Assembly: GCA_029204225.1 (NCBI GenBank)
Contig: CM055095.1
Location: 48,871,364 to 48,935,363, forward strand
Length of the DNA stretch: 64,000 bases
Origin: Diphasiastrum complanatum
Lineage: Eukaryota > Streptophyta > Lycopodiopsida > Lycopodiales > Lycopodiaceae
Reading direction: 5' to 3'
Positions 10,031 through 21,180 of this stretch are shown piece after piece. The translations under genes were made by a program, and so were the position numbers. Each line of letters opens with the position of its first letter. Within the stretch, counting starts at the first letter, position 1. The notes under the pieces were generated by a model, which saw nothing but the letters and a program-made list of their open reading frames with translations, was not told where the DNA came from and searched no databases.

Positions 10031-10560
10031 CCTCTTTGTGAATCAATATGGCACAGTTCAATTAACCATGCTAATTAAGGTCTCCAGTACCTTCTGATTT
10101 CTGACTCCAGTTCATGAGAGTTTGGGCAGAGTTTATGATTACATGATCTCATTTTGATTTCGATTGGTCTTATGGAATACCTTGGCATTTGTTTCTCTTT
10201 CAGAGTTTCTTCTATACATGACCCATAGATGACAGGAAAGTATAGAGGTTTTCTTCTATAGAAAATCAAGAAGATACAAACATTTATTATGATATTTCTT
10301 GTATTTGGATGGTAAACCTTGTCTGGCATCTATTTCTGTATGACGAGCTTGTAAAGTAAATGCGATATGGTATTTCCAGAGTCACAAACACGTCATACAC
10401 AAAATTTCTGTCTCCAACTATCTAGTAGGAGATAACTGAATTTGATTTTGCTCTTGATAAGTGCTATTCATGCTGATTTTAATGGATGTGCATGCTGATA
10501 GATCCTTGATACTAGATTGTTTTGCTTAGGGGATCACTCATTTGAGGAAACTGTCTGCAG

Positions 10561-10892
10561 GCTCTTAAACAACCAGGAAGTGACTTACGTACCAAGGTAA
10601 TCATTTTGACACCTTTGTATGTTCTTCTATTATGTGCACTTTTTTGAATTCTTCTCTATTAACTTTTTGAATTTGGTACACATTTGCAGTTTCTTTTGTA
10701 GGTTAAGGTCCTTAAGGACTTTAATAAACCTGTTCATTTTAGGTACGGAAACAGTCAGCCGCTGAATTGCGTGCATTTACTCGACGCTGGAGGTATGCAG
10801 TTCAGCATGACAAATGCTGGGTTGATCCTTACAGAGTGAATAACAATGAATCTGCTCATCATAGTACCCTGCAGGTACAGAGCTCAGAATAG
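10561..10892 (+). CDS. DUF707 family protein, last two exons
   Basis: Exon 10561-10596 (acceptor CTGCAG, donor GTAATC) encodes 12 residues ending DLRTK. Exon 10743-10892 (acceptor TTTTAG) encodes 49 residues plus TAG: it opens VRKQSAAELRAF and contains DKCWVDPY. These match the conserved C-terminal end of plant DUF707 proteins, where an Arg-Lys-Gln-Ser block is followed by a Trp-rich segment and a WVDPY-like motif. Phase is 0 at each junction and joins directly to the exon ending at 2923. The tail after DPY is short and variable, as in relatives. I take TAG at 10890 as the native stop. Confidence 0.82.
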
Positions 10893-11760
10893 CTAACAAA
10901 TAGCCTGCACCCTCACTTTTCATATTCTATGCACCACAGCCATTCAGCCCCGATGTGTTCGAAAAGAACTTTGTGGTCCTATTGGAGGAAAAATATCGTA
11001 TTAGCCTGCAATTCGGGTTGCTGAGCATGGTTGCTTGGTAGCTTCAGAGCCTACAAAAGAAGCTGGTATGGCTAGTCAATTTTATAATTCTACATAGATT
11101 TGTTCACGTTATTGTTCAATATTATTTTAGATTTAATCATTCACTATCCAGGAAAGTAATTAAGAAGTGACTCACTGAAACAGAACAATGGGTATACATC
11201 TTGCAATCAGCTTGATGATTGATCAGTTTGCGTATCAGTTGTAGCAAACCCTTGCAGAGATTATTCTACAACATTGAAAACGCTAAGTCGAAAGCATTAT
11301 ATAAAAAATAACTGTATTAGACTCGCACATTCAATCAATCTTTTTATGACCCAGCGATGTAAACCTTCTCATATTTCAGGACTCTATTGCATAGTGACGT
11401 GGGGACATGGCTTTTTAGATATGCCACACATTGCCAGACCACCTCTGGTTGGGAACATGGTTGGGAACGTGACATGGCAACGCATTGCCATTGGATGGGA
11501 ACATATTGGGAATGCGTTCCTTGTTCACAGTTTCTGCAAAGACGTAAAAACAAGATATATGGACGAAGCCTTGGGAACGTGTTCCCTTGTGACAATTTCT
11601 GCACAGACCTAAAACAAGATAAATGAACTTCGAAGGAGGAATTCCCTTAAAAGTCGAGAGTAGATTTCAATTTTTGATGTGCATATATATGTTTTTATTA
11701 TATGTTACATAGTTCGCCTTTCTGGGCAAAAACGTTTCCAAAAACACGTTTCTGGATCCC
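10893..11760. other. 3' flank of DUF707 gene; no gene seen
   Basis: This is presumed 3' UTR followed by AT-rich spacer. The only structure noticed is a run of GGGAAC/GTTCCC-type motifs (11400-11640), with an imperfect direct repeat of about 62 bp whose copies start near 11509 and 11573 (both contain TTTCTGCA-AGAC and ACAAGATA). Confidence 0.5.
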
Positions 11761-12320
11761 AACACTTACTACACATAGAGGATGCAAACTCAATAAGATC
11801 TTGATTAAACATCAAATATATGATAAAATGAAGTTCCTGTCCGTACAATAACAGTAAGGTACTATTTTACATCCAATAATCAGCATACAATTGCATTCTA
11901 CACATGAAACTGCAAGATATCAACACTATAATGCACCAATGGATATATGAACCAAAAGTAAACTCATGTATAAGCATGAATGAGATGAGAGAGAGACAAT
12001 GTATCTCTCCCATGCTTGTACACTTTTTATAACAGGTCCATGCCCTATTTGTATGTCCTTCTCCAATCTTATGAACAATAGGAAACTTCTAGATCTATTC
12101 CAAACCCTATATGTAAATGGACTAGATTCAATGTACCAAACATTCAAATTTAAATCTTCCCAAATTCGAATTACTACATTTTTCACACTTTTCAAAAGTT
12201 GTAATTCAAATGAACTTAGACTAAAAATAATTTCATAAAGTTATCTCTAAGTCTAAGATGCATATTGGCCTAAATTGCCAAATGAACTAAACATGTCTAA
12301 ACTAGTTGATATTTCTCACA
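11761..12320 (-). repeat. 3' LTR of copia remnant 1 (outer end lost)
   Basis: This 560-bp stretch aligns with the complete LTR at 37836-38485: shared blocks include GATGCAAAC, CCTGTCCGTAC, GCACCAATGGATA, CATGTATAAGCATGAA and ACTAGTTGATA. The inner edge ends TCTCACA at 12320 next to a polypurine tract. The outer edge has no TGTGAAAG start, so roughly 80 bp are missing. A TATAAAAA box lies at 12024-12031 on the minus strand. Confidence 0.75.
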
Positions 12321-12330
12321 CTCTCTTTTT
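12321..12330 (-). promoter_or_regulatory. Polypurine tract of copia remnant 1
   Basis: On the minus strand the bases next to the LTR read AAAAAGAGAG, the expected plus-strand primer just upstream of a 3' LTR. Confidence 0.65.
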
Positions 12331-13750
12331 AAATAGTTTTAGCATAGTTTTAACCATGCTACTTTGATCCAACTTTAGAATGATCTCCATCCAAGTATAG
12401 ACCTCCTTTATAAGATTTTAAAAACTTGAACAAAACAACCTTGAAGTTCCTTTGACCTTACTTGAGTCTTCAAACACTTACAAAAACAGATCCATAACAT
12501 CTTTGTCATTTGAATCTCCTTTGATGTTCTTGACTAGCTCCAAATTGCCACTTTCCTTTTGTGTGTTGTTGAAGTCCTTTGAGATTAACCTCTTGATCTT
12601 CCTCTTGAACATCAAAGATATGAATATCTTCAGACCTGAACCTCTAAAAATACTCCCTCTCAAACACATGATCTAGATCCAACAAGATCTCATCAATGCT
12701 TTGATCTTGACCTTCCACAAAGGTTAGTGAAAACAATGCCACCATCGTAAAGCAAAAGATAGATTCCAAACTTTCCATCCAACATGAAGTAGAGTAGGTG
12801 AAGATGAGTATCAAACCTAATAAATCCAGCCCTCTTGAGTTCATAACAAACCTCAATAAGTTCACCAATAAGATTTGCCTTGCCTTGAAGAAATTGCCTC
12901 TCGATTTGTTCCATGTAGTCTTCTCCAAACTTTTTGCCATCTCGACCATGAGTGAACAATTCACCATAATCATAGAATCCTTTGAGTTGATGAAGAGATG
13001 TGAGATCCATGCCTTGGATCTTCCATTGCCCTTTTCTTCACAAGATTCTCTCTTAGTGATTGCATCATAAGAAGTAGAAACCTCTTGAACATTGGAAGCC
13101 ATGAAAAAAATCATTAGTACCTTTAACATAAAGATGATTGAAGTACTCTCTTTTTTCAAAAAAGAACTTCTACTCAATGATTTAGGTAATGACTCATATG
13201 ATAATGATTCTCCCTTACTATCATTTACAATGATATCATTCAAAGTACATCCTACTTTGAATACTTCACATACTTCTCTTCTTCTTGACTTGTGACTATC
13301 TCTTTCACCAAGTCTCATGATAGAACCATTTGATCTACTATCTTTACAAAGACATGTGACACCACTTGTTGCACAAATAACTTTCTTGGAATCATAACAA
13401 AGAAATGTACAAGAACCACCTCCTTCATGCATGCTCCTAGCAACATTTTTTTCCATATGATCAAAGAAATTATTAGCAACAACCTTTTCCAAGGAAGAAC
13501 CTTCACCACCTCCATTGATGAAGTTAGCTCTTTTTTTACCTTTTGCATGCTTGCTCTTGCCATGAAGAACCATTATTGTCCTCATAGCTAGCCAAATTAG
13601 CACAAAGATGAATATCTTCAAGAAGCATACTAGATCTTGACCTAGATCTAGCATAAAGAAGTTTGTTAGACTTTGCATAAGATCCACCAATCTTATTGAT
13701 GTGAAAAGAGAACCAATCTCCTTTTTCATTCCATCCTTTTTGTTTGAAAT
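12331..13750 (-). pseudogene. Conserved non-pol 3' internal region of copia remnant 1
   Basis: One long frame (part of 12644-14065) runs from protease into this region. Downstream segments in other frames carry LELVKNIKG and DVMDLFL (about 12490-12560). Recognisable blocks include GKKRANFING, SKKVICATSGVTC, GSIMRLGE and CEVFKVGCT, and all recur in copia remnant 2. No reverse transcriptase, RNase H or integrase motif is present. Frames drift between copies, so part may be untranslated. Function is unknown; I describe it as a conserved internal region of a non-autonomous family. Confidence 0.55.
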
Positions 13751-14330
13751 AACAAAAGCATCAAGCTTGAAAAGTCTACCTTGTCTATTGCCCTTAGCAA
13801 CCAAGATTTCTTCCTTTGTAATGAAACAAGCTTCACCACCAAACTTTACCATGTATCCTTTCTCTATCATTTGACCAACACTTAGCAAATTATTTGAAAG
13901 TGAAGGAATGTAAAGAACACTATCAAGTCTTGCTTTCCTATTAGTAGAAAGACAAATAGGAATTGAACCAATACCTTCAATCACACACTCACCTTGTCTA
14001 TTGCCCCTAGCAACCAAGATTTCTTCCTTTGTAATGAAACAAACTTCACCACCAAACTTTACCATGTATCATTTCTCTATCATTTGACCAACACTTAGCA
14101 AATTATTTAAAAGTGAAGAAATGTAAAGAACACTATCAAGTCTTGCTTTCCTACTAGTAGAAAGACAAATAGGAATTGAACCAATACCTTCAATCACACA
14201 CTCACCACTATTGGCCATGTGAATCACTTTCTTGGCTTCATCATAAGTGATCAAAGAAATAAAGAACTCCTTGTGACTAGTCATGTGTGAACTAGCTCCA
14301 CTATCAATCCATCATGAATCTTTGTCACCT
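13751..14330 (-). pseudogene. Copia protease region with 213-bp tandem duplication
   Basis: The protease signature WIDSGASSHMTSH is present near 14280-14310, but the preceding Trp codon of the WW pair is a TGA stop. Further on, LYIPSLSNNLLSVGQM and VCFITKEE occur twice because 13781-13993 and 13994-14206 are near-identical tandem copies of 213 bp (71 codons, in frame). The catalytic Asp is kept. The TGA, a stop before YMVKFGG and the duplication make an active enzyme unlikely. Confidence 0.7.
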
Positions 14331-15214
14331 TTATTTGATATTGGATGTGAAGAGCACATCATGAGAGAATCACAAACACCTAGATCCTCATCATTAGTAG
14401 TAAAGTTGATTTGCTTGCTACCTTCATCTCTTTGCTTCTTCAAACATCCATTAGCAAAATGTCCATTGATATCACAATAGAAACATTTTAACTTGTATCT
14501 ATATTTTTTTTTGCCAAAAGAAGAAGTCTCACCTTGATCTTGCCCTTTAGAGCATTTGCTTTTACCTTTGCCTTTGAATTTGCCTTTGATGAACATTGCC
14601 TCTTCTTCATATTGAGATGTTGTTGTAGATCAACCTCTTGCTTGAAGCCTATATTTTTCATTCATGAAGAGCTCTTGCAAATCCACCATGCTTGGACAAG
14701 TTTTTTGAATAGCAAAGCTTTGAACAAGATTAGCATGATCATCAAGTAAGCCATTAAAAATAACATGAACAAGTTCTACCTCTTTAATGCTCTAATCAAT
14801 GCATACTAGCTCATTATTAAATGTTTTAACTATCAATACAAAAGCATGAGCACTCTCTTCCTTCTTTTGCATAGATTGAAATATTTGCCTTCTAAGAGTA
14901 AGTACTCTTAATGTATGCTTGAATTCATAAAGCTTCTTCAAAGCTTCCCAAGCCTCATTAGATGAATTGCACTTACCAACTTTCTTGAAAAGCTCATTGG
15001 TAACATTCATCTTTATGATGTGTAGAGATCTTTTAGCTCTCTTGTCATACCTCATTTGATCTTGTTGTGCCAAGGATCTATCTTCTACTCCTACAAAAAT
15101 GTCCAACAACTCATTCATCTCAAGGAGAGATTCCATTCCCACCTTCCAAGTAGAATAGTTGCTTGAGGTAAGCCTATCATTGCTTTCCAACATAAAGCCT
15201 CCATTTGTAGCCAT
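14331..15214 (-). pseudogene. Copia Gag of remnant 1 with zinc knuckle
   Basis: The start is ATG at 15214 (minus), opening MATNGGFMLESNDRLTSS. YSTWKVGMESLLEM and the rest of the UBN2-type copia Gag follow. A stop replaces the codon after LVCID (about 14792), and the frame resumes with FNGLLDDHANLVQSFAIQ. The C-terminal CCHC zinc knuckle is CFYCDINGHFANGC (CX2CX4HX4C complete) within 14312-14596. Gag packages element RNA into cytoplasmic particles. At least two stops break it. Confidence 0.8.
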
Positions 15215-15355
15215 GTTGCAATGACCTGATCCTCTCTTTCAACCTGTTCCAATGCACAAAGAACTCTCTTGAATGTCAACAAATGAACTCAAGAAGAAAT
15301 CACAAAGATATGAAATTCTCAAATATCTTTCTTGCACCAAACCTAGCAAAATCGA
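15215..15355 (-). other. Leader of copia remnant 1, joined directly to remnant 1b
   Basis: The untranslated leader upstream of gag matches the leader of copia remnant 3 (about 37235-37375), including the AACCTGTTCCAATGCACAAAG landmark. The match stops near 15355. Instead of a primer-binding site and 5' LTR, the sequence changes to the 3' internal region of another copy. Confidence 0.6.
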
Positions 15356-16200
15356 CACAATCTCCAAGATCCAAAGGATGCAAAACTATGGAACTAGTTT
15401 CATTGAATTTTGACAATTCCAACACATTGACATGACAATGTTCATACATGAGATTAAACAAGTAAGGTAGAGTAAAAAGGACACTTCCTTGCTGCTCTGA
15501 AAACCTTACTTGAACTTTCAAGAACATGTAAAAACAGATCCAAAATGCTTTGCCCATGTGGCTTTCTTTTGATGCTTTTGACTAGCTTCCAATTGCTACT
15601 TGCCTCTTGGTGTTGATGAATCAATTCAAGATCAACATCTTGATCTTCCAACAAAACATCAAGGACTTTGCATTTATAAACATCTTCAGATTTGAACCTC
15701 TGAAGATACTCCCTCTCAAACGCATGATTAACATCCCACAAGATCTTATCATTGCTTGATATCAACCTTTCACTATAGTTAGTGAAAACAATGTCACCAT
15801 CATAAACCAAAAGATAGATTTCTACAATTCTATCCAACATGAAGTAAAGTAGATGAAGTTGAGTATTAAGCCTAATTAAACCAGCCCATTTGAGTTCAAA
15901 CCAAACCTGAGCTCACCAATGAGATCTTCCTTTCCTTGAAGCAATTGCCACTCGAGTTGCTCCATGTAGTCTTCTTCATCCAACCTTTTGCCATCTTGAT
16001 CATGCATGAACATCCACCACAATCATAGCATCCTTTGAGTTGATGAAGAGATGTAAGATCCATTCCTTGGATCTTCCCAAGAGTCACTCTTCCTTTGCCC
16101 TTTCCTTCACAAGGCTCCCTCTTAATGATCACACCACAAAAGTTAGCAATCTCTAAGAACTGACTTTTGATAACCACGAAGATGGGATTAGCCTTGTCAT
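15356..16200 (-). pseudogene. Copia remnant 1b: 3' internal region of a second copy
   Basis: Minus-strand segments match the unusual 3' region of remnants 1 and 3: GMDLTSLHQLKG (also in 12693-13010), FEREYL, then KLVKSIKR and ILDLFLHVLESSSKV, then LHPLDLGDC. It carries no gag, pol or LTR. Several stops break each frame. The upper boundary, about 16160-16200, is where the similarity to remnant 1 fades. Confidence 0.6.
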
Positions 16201-16750
16201 TTTCTTTAAACTAAACCCAATCAAATTAGCTACTGTTGTAATTCGATACAGAATCTTAAGAATTCAAACTAACATCCATGCTTTTGCTAATATTTTAGTG
16301 GGTCAAAGTTAAGAGCCTTTCACCACAACACAATTATGTTTTCAGTTTCTTAAGCAAACCCAAAAAAAAAGGAATTTTGTAATATTGAAATCGATTCCAT
16401 ATTTACAATGCACAGTTGAAAACATTAATAACTTTTCATTAATTTTTCCTTTTTACATCACCCCAATCCGAGGTAAAACGAAAATGTTATTAGCGTTCGA
16501 AATAAATATAACTTTAGTGACGAGCATGGGAGGAAAAGCCACCATACAGACTTAAAGCTTGAACTTAAAACTTGAAAGACGACACCCACCAGGTTCACGT
16601 ATAGTACTTAAGGAGCATGGACAGGGCACAACTCACCTTTGTTGATTCAGTTGCTCTTTTTGTGCTCTCTGGCTCTTTGTTTCAGCAATCTGATTGATCT
16701 ATTAGAGAAAGCATAAGCTCTACAAGATTGCTAATCTCAGGACAAGTTGA

Positions 16751-17494
16751 TGGACGCCGACATCTCAAGATTCCAATATGGTAAGCAAATTTTAAATTGA
16801 ATTTCTTTGTTTTGAAAAAACATTCATCATATTTTATAGCTTATCTGTTTAGGTTTGATTTCGACCTATGCTGAGCATAGGTCGAGAGCAATTCTATGCT
16901 CAAAATAGGTCTGCATCAGTTGAGAGGATATCAATTGAGATTTGTCTTTAAAAGTTTTGTGTCTCTTGTTTTATATCCTTGTTTTTTTTTCAGACATTCA
17001 AATGGCTCAGCTCAAAGTTTGTTTGCCTATAAACCCTTCAAATCTCCAGAAAGTAGACGTGACTAAGCACATGTTTTACTTTGGGTTGTGAGGGCCAAAA
17101 ACTCACTGAGCTCTGCCTCTGGACTACTGATACTTCTGGGAAAGGTCCATCTACCTTCAAAGCACAAGGACACGTGCTTTGGAAGGTAGTGGTTGCAGAC
17201 GAGGATGATGGCTTTACAAACATTGTGATAAGAGCATTTGACAAGAAGATTTTCTTGTACATTCTGTAAAATGGGTTCATGGAGATCCGTCTTTGTGAGC
17301 ATGTCATTGTACGAAATTTTTTCAACAATGCCTTAAAGACGATTGTAAGTTCAATATCTTTTTGCAATCCATTAAGATTTAAATATTAGTTTGCTCTTTA
17401 TGCTTAGCATGGGTATGTTTTTTTTTGTAATGACTATTATTATTGTTTTCAGACATTGAAAGCTGCACTACAAATGGCCACTGAAGTCTTGTAA
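16751..17494 (+). pseudogene. Decayed small multi-exon gene, unknown product
   Basis: ATG at 16751 opens MDADISRFQY with a GTAAGC donor after the next base. An acceptor (TTTTTTTTCAG, about 16994) leads into MAQLKVCLPINPSNLQKVD and KHMFYFGL, then a stop. The neighbouring frame continues without interruption through KLTELCLWTTDTSGKG and DEDDGFTNIVIRAFDKK, suggesting a frameshift near 17080. A further acceptor before TLKAALQMATEVL-stop (about 17453-17494) fits a last exon. I do not recognise the family. It could also be a coincidence of short frames. Confidence 0.3.
16861..16885. repeat. Palindrome centred on CTATGCTGAGCATAG
   Basis: The 25-base stretch TCGACCTATG...CATAGGTCGA is a near-perfect inverted repeat around one central base. 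The 15-mer CTATGCTGAGCATAG core is echoed at about 22320-22334 as TTATGCTGAGCATAG, followed by a second TATGCTTAGCATA there. The function is unknown; the motif may mark a dispersed element. Confidence 0.45.
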
Positions 17495-18153
17495 ACAAAA
17501 CAGGACCCTGCTCTCAATAAATCAGTGAAATGCTGACTGTCCAAACAGTAGCAGATTTGATATTCAATGTATAGATATTTATAAATTTTTTGTTTTGGGC
17601 GGAATTCACAACCTGCAAGCCAGAAAGGAGCTCTCCATTGAGTATTATCATGTACAATCTTTTAGGCAAGTTAGTGCCATAGTTCTTATTTGACAGTTGA
17701 GGAAGCCAAGTTGTTTTCTTGGGATCATAATATAGACTAGGATTATAGGTTAAAGCTGATTGTTATACAACAAGTCATATCTTTTTATAAGGAGTACCTG
17801 CAACTTCACAAAGAAGGGGATAAAACAAACATACAATTGAAGTCCCTTTGTGCACAGGGGATGGGGCTACCATTTGATGACAAGAATCTAGCCTCCTCAC
17901 TTACGAAATATGATAATTTTTTCTAGTTGGATTTCCGAAAAGGGCAGATAATTTATGTTCTAATGTTTTTTTCTGTTATTTTATGTCCTTAAATCAAAAT
18001 AAAATCTTTTAACAAATTTTTTTGGTTTCAGATTTGGGACCTTGTCGATAATTTTTTTGACAAATGGGATGTCAAAATTGTAACATTTCCTAGCTAGTTT
18101 GAGGTCTAAATTGGCAATTTTTGTACATAGTTTTGGATCTAACCTTTCACACA

Positions 18154-18723
18154 TGTGAAAGAGGCCTAGATACTTTTATTTTAGTATATATTTCATATTG
18201 AAGAAGTCTCAAAATTCAAGACCTTCGAAATGACACCAAAATCATGTTATTTGGACATATAGGCCAAAATTGGCTATTTTAGGCTATTGGTGCCCTAAAA
18301 TTGGGTCCTAAGTTCTAGAGAGAGGAGAGAGAGTCATCTCTCTCACCTATATAAGGCTGAAATTCGTGGAGAACAGGTTGGAGAAACTTATTGTATTGTT
18401 GAGAGAGATCAATAGATCATTGTCACAATTTCTTCCTCCATTGAGAGCATTGCTTTGTGTATTGTCTTCAAGCTTTTGTGTATGATCTTAAGAGGTTTCC
18501 AAAAGTGGTAGGCCATTGTTGGGAGTCCTGTTTGTTGCTATTTTTGGCTGCCATCAGTACCTTTTATTAGTTTATTTTGTCTCTTGAATGCTTTGTCAAG
18601 TTCATGTGTATCAAAGGTAGCATTAAGATGCTTTGCCATTTCTAGCTTTTGTAGCTTGTTGTGCAAAGATCTTAGCCAGGTATTATAGGAGTTTGGATCC
18701 ATTCAAGATCCACTTTTTCCACA
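18154..18723 (+). repeat. 5' LTR of copia remnant 2
   Basis: The 3' edge is fixed by TTTTCCACA lying directly before the primer-binding site. The 5' edge is proposed at TGTGAAAGAGGCC (18154), which sits in a TTTCACACATGTGAAA palindrome. Length would be 570 bp. A TATATAAG box is at 18349-18356, after a GA-rich stretch, with TGTATTGT-type sequence downstream. The blocks ATTTGGACATATAGGCCAAAA and GATCCACTTTTTCC recall the LTR of remnant 3, but the sequence is a different subfamily. I found no matching 3' LTR after 22000. Confidence 0.6.
18349..18356 (+). promoter_or_regulatory. TATA box in the copia 2 LTR
   Basis: TATATAAG lies about 375 bases before the LTR's end, in the position expected for the LTR RNA polymerase II promoter. 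Confidence 0.5.
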
Positions 18724-18735
18724 TGGTATCAGAGC
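18724..18735 (+). promoter_or_regulatory. Copia primer-binding site (initiator tRNA-Met type)
   Basis: TGGTATCAGAGC directly follows the LTR and is the standard plant copia primer-binding site, complementary to the 3' end of initiator methionine tRNA. Confidence 0.85.
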
Positions 18736-19875
18736 TAGTTGGCTGTTATTTTTAGTAAGGTTTCCATCTGTGGTGATATTTGGAGTTTGATCAAGTTCTA
18801 GCATGATTATGCATTGCATTGTTGATCAAATCTTACTAACCTTTGTTTGTTGAGTTGAACTTGTGGATCAAAAGCATATTTCAGGTCTATTGAAGATCAG
18901 AGACTGAGAAGAAGCTATTTTGGATTAGATCATAACACCTAATCATTTGTTGATTGTGAGGCTTGTGCATATTCAATACTAACAATGTTCTGTTCAATCT
19001 ATTGTTGACAGTCTCCACTTCTGTGGATGAACACTCTCTTTTGTGGATGAACACTCTCCTTAAGTGGATGAACCTTCTTTTTAAGTGGATGACAAATACT
19101 GTTTGAGTAATTTTGTATTTCTCCAAAAGGCTGAGCAAAGCTCCCACTTGGATGAAAGAACCCCTTTTGGATAAACAGATTGTCAACAATCTTTTGCATA
19201 AATTTTGGTGTACTTTGTTGAGCATGTAAGTAACTCTCCTTATGTAATTTGACTGGAGCATTTGCTGGAAGGTTTTAACCATTATGCAAATGTATCTTCA
19301 GGTTCCTAATAGGTTGAGGAACATTCTCATGTGAAGTGATCTTAGATCTACATCTAAACATCAAGATTTGACAAGCTAGTGAAGCTAGTCTTGTGATTCA
19401 CTAAGTAAAGCTAGTCTTGTGATTCACTAAGTGTGCTCTTTCATTCACCTCTAAAGCTTGTATATATCACTTGCTAGAGTTTATAAACTTTTAAAAGTGT
19501 GATTTACATGTGTTTTACAAGTTGAATTAATATCTTAGTGTGTTGATCAAGTCTGTTCAATTCTAGGTATTCTTGGCAGCCTAGTCTTGTGTATTTTCTA
19601 AGAATGCAAGTAACTCTTCAAACCATAACTTGATTTGGTCACTTGCTAGAAAGTTTGAGAGCTTAAGCAAGAGTGTGTTCAGGTTGGTTTGAGTTTGTAA
19701 TCCATTCTTAGTATGTGCAAAGTGTTGCATATGTCTCAATCTTTCTTTCTATGTTTGGAAACCAGTCAGGTTCAAGATAGAAGTGTTTTAGGGTCCTAGA
19801 TCTTATGAGATCTCCTTATCCATCATTTTTTGAGAGAAAAGTGAGTGCTAGGTGCATTAAGACAGAGCCTAAAAG
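18736..19875 (+). other. Long leader of copia remnant 2 with short tandem repeats
   Basis: This is about 1.1 kb between the primer-binding site and gag. It contains four degenerate copies of a roughly 20-bp unit starting GTGGATGAACACTCT (19021-19096) and two copies of a 26-bp unit AAGCTAGTCTTGTGATTCAC (from 19382 and 19408). No gene is seen. Confidence 0.6.
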
Positions 19876-20815
19876 TTGAAGGATCATTATATTCATGGCT
19901 CCAATGGTGGGATCATGTTAGAAACTAATAATAGGTTGAGTTCATCAAACTACTCTACTTGGAAAGTGAGGATGGAGTCCTTACTTGAGTTGAATGAACT
20001 CATGGACATAGTTGCAGGAATTGAAGAGAGACCACCCACAGTTCAAGAGCAACAAAGGTTTGATAAGAAGGCTAAAGGGGCTCTTCATATCATTGAAATG
20101 AATGTTACCAATGAACTTCTCAAAGAAGTTGGTAAGTGTCAAAGTGCAAGTGAGGCATGGAATGTCTTGAAGAATCTCTTTGAATGAAATTCCACTATAG
20201 GGTATTGACCCTAAGGAGGCAAATATTTTCTAGTAGACAAAGAGAAGGAAAAAGCGCTCATGCATTTGTCTTGAGGATTAAGTCCTTAAGTAATGATTTA
20301 ACATGCATTGATAAAAGCATAAAAGATGGTGAAATAGTCCAAGTTATGTTGAATGGTTTGCTAGATGAACATGCTAACCTTGTGCAAAGTTTTGCCATTC
20401 AAAGATTCTTGCCAAGTGTGGTTGACTTGCAAAAAATCTTATTGGCTGAAGAACATAGGTTGCAATCAAAGCTTGATAGTCATCCTTGCAAGGTGGAGGT
20501 GAAGAGGCTTTCTTCACAAAAGGCAAAGTCAAAGGCAAAGGTAAACACAAAGGGAAATGGTCCAAAGGTGGTAACTCAGATCATGATGATCACTCTTCCT
20601 CCTCCTCTTTTTCTTCTTTTAGAAAGAAATATAAGTCAAAGTTCAAGTGCTTTTATTGTGGAATAAAAGGTCATTTTGCAAATGAATGTAATAAGAAGCA
20701 AAGTAGTGAAGGTAGCAAGCAAAACAACTTTTGTACTTCTAATGAGGATCTAGATTCTTGTGATTCTCTCATAATGTGTTCTTCAAGTCTAATGTCAAAT
20801 GGAAGTGACAAGGAT
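19876..20815 (+). pseudogene. Copia Gag of remnant 2
   Basis: Frame one holds RLSSSNYSTWKVRMESLLEL, EERPPTVQEQQ, IEMNVTNELLKEVGKC and stops at 20187. The next frame resumes with RVLTLRRQIFSS, ending in KILLAEEHRLQSKL. A third frame carries the basic KGKVKGKGKHKGK stretch and the zinc knuckle CFYCGIKGHFANEC (about 20648-20690). The likely native ATG (19895) is out of frame with the body, so a small deletion lies near the start. At least three frame breaks are present. Confidence 0.8.
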
Positions 20816-21180
20816 TCATGGTGGATAGATAGTGGATTTGGTTCACACATGACTAGTCACAAGGAGTTCTTTATTTCTTTGATCTCTTATGTTGGAACCA
20901 AGAAAGTGGTTCACATGCCAAATGGTGGTGAGTATATGATCAAAGGTATTGGCTCAATTCCTATTTGCCTTTCTACTAACAGGAATGCAAGCCTTGATGG
21001 TGTTCTTTACATTCCTTCACTTTCAAGGAATTTGCTAAGTGTTGGTCAAATATTAAAGAAAGGGTACAAGACAAAGTTTGTTGGGGATGTTTGCTTCATT
21101 ACTAAGGGAGATGTTTTGATTGCTACGGGCAATAGACAAGGTAGACTTTACAAGCTTGATGCATTTGTTATGTCTAACAA
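20816..21180 (+). pseudogene. Copia protease region of remnant 2
   Basis: The frame from gag's zinc knuckle runs without a break into SWWIDSGFGSHMTSHKEFF. The catalytic Asp is kept, but the usual Ala-Ser after DSG is Phe-Gly. It continues through LYIPSLSRNLLSVGQ, VCFITKGD and GNRQGRLYKLDAFV, the same landmarks as remnant 1. No integrase follows; the frame passes straight into the unusual 3' region. Confidence 0.75.

Larger units (their letters stand above)
2924..10560 (+). other. 7.6-kb intron of the DUF707 gene, invaded by transposons
   Basis: The interval between the donor at 2924 (GTAAGA) and the acceptor at 10559-10560 (CTGCAG) interrupts the DUF707 reading frame between a Glu and an Ala codon, phase 0. 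It contains a MITE (4583-4855), a chimeric chromovirus (5205-9183), and a GC-rich block bounded by GTTCCGGAACG-type palindromes (about 9297-10030). The rest (2924-4582, 4856-5204, 10031-10560) is AT-rich with no recognised gene. That the gene is still spliced across it is an inference from intact splice sites and phase. Confidence 0.6.
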
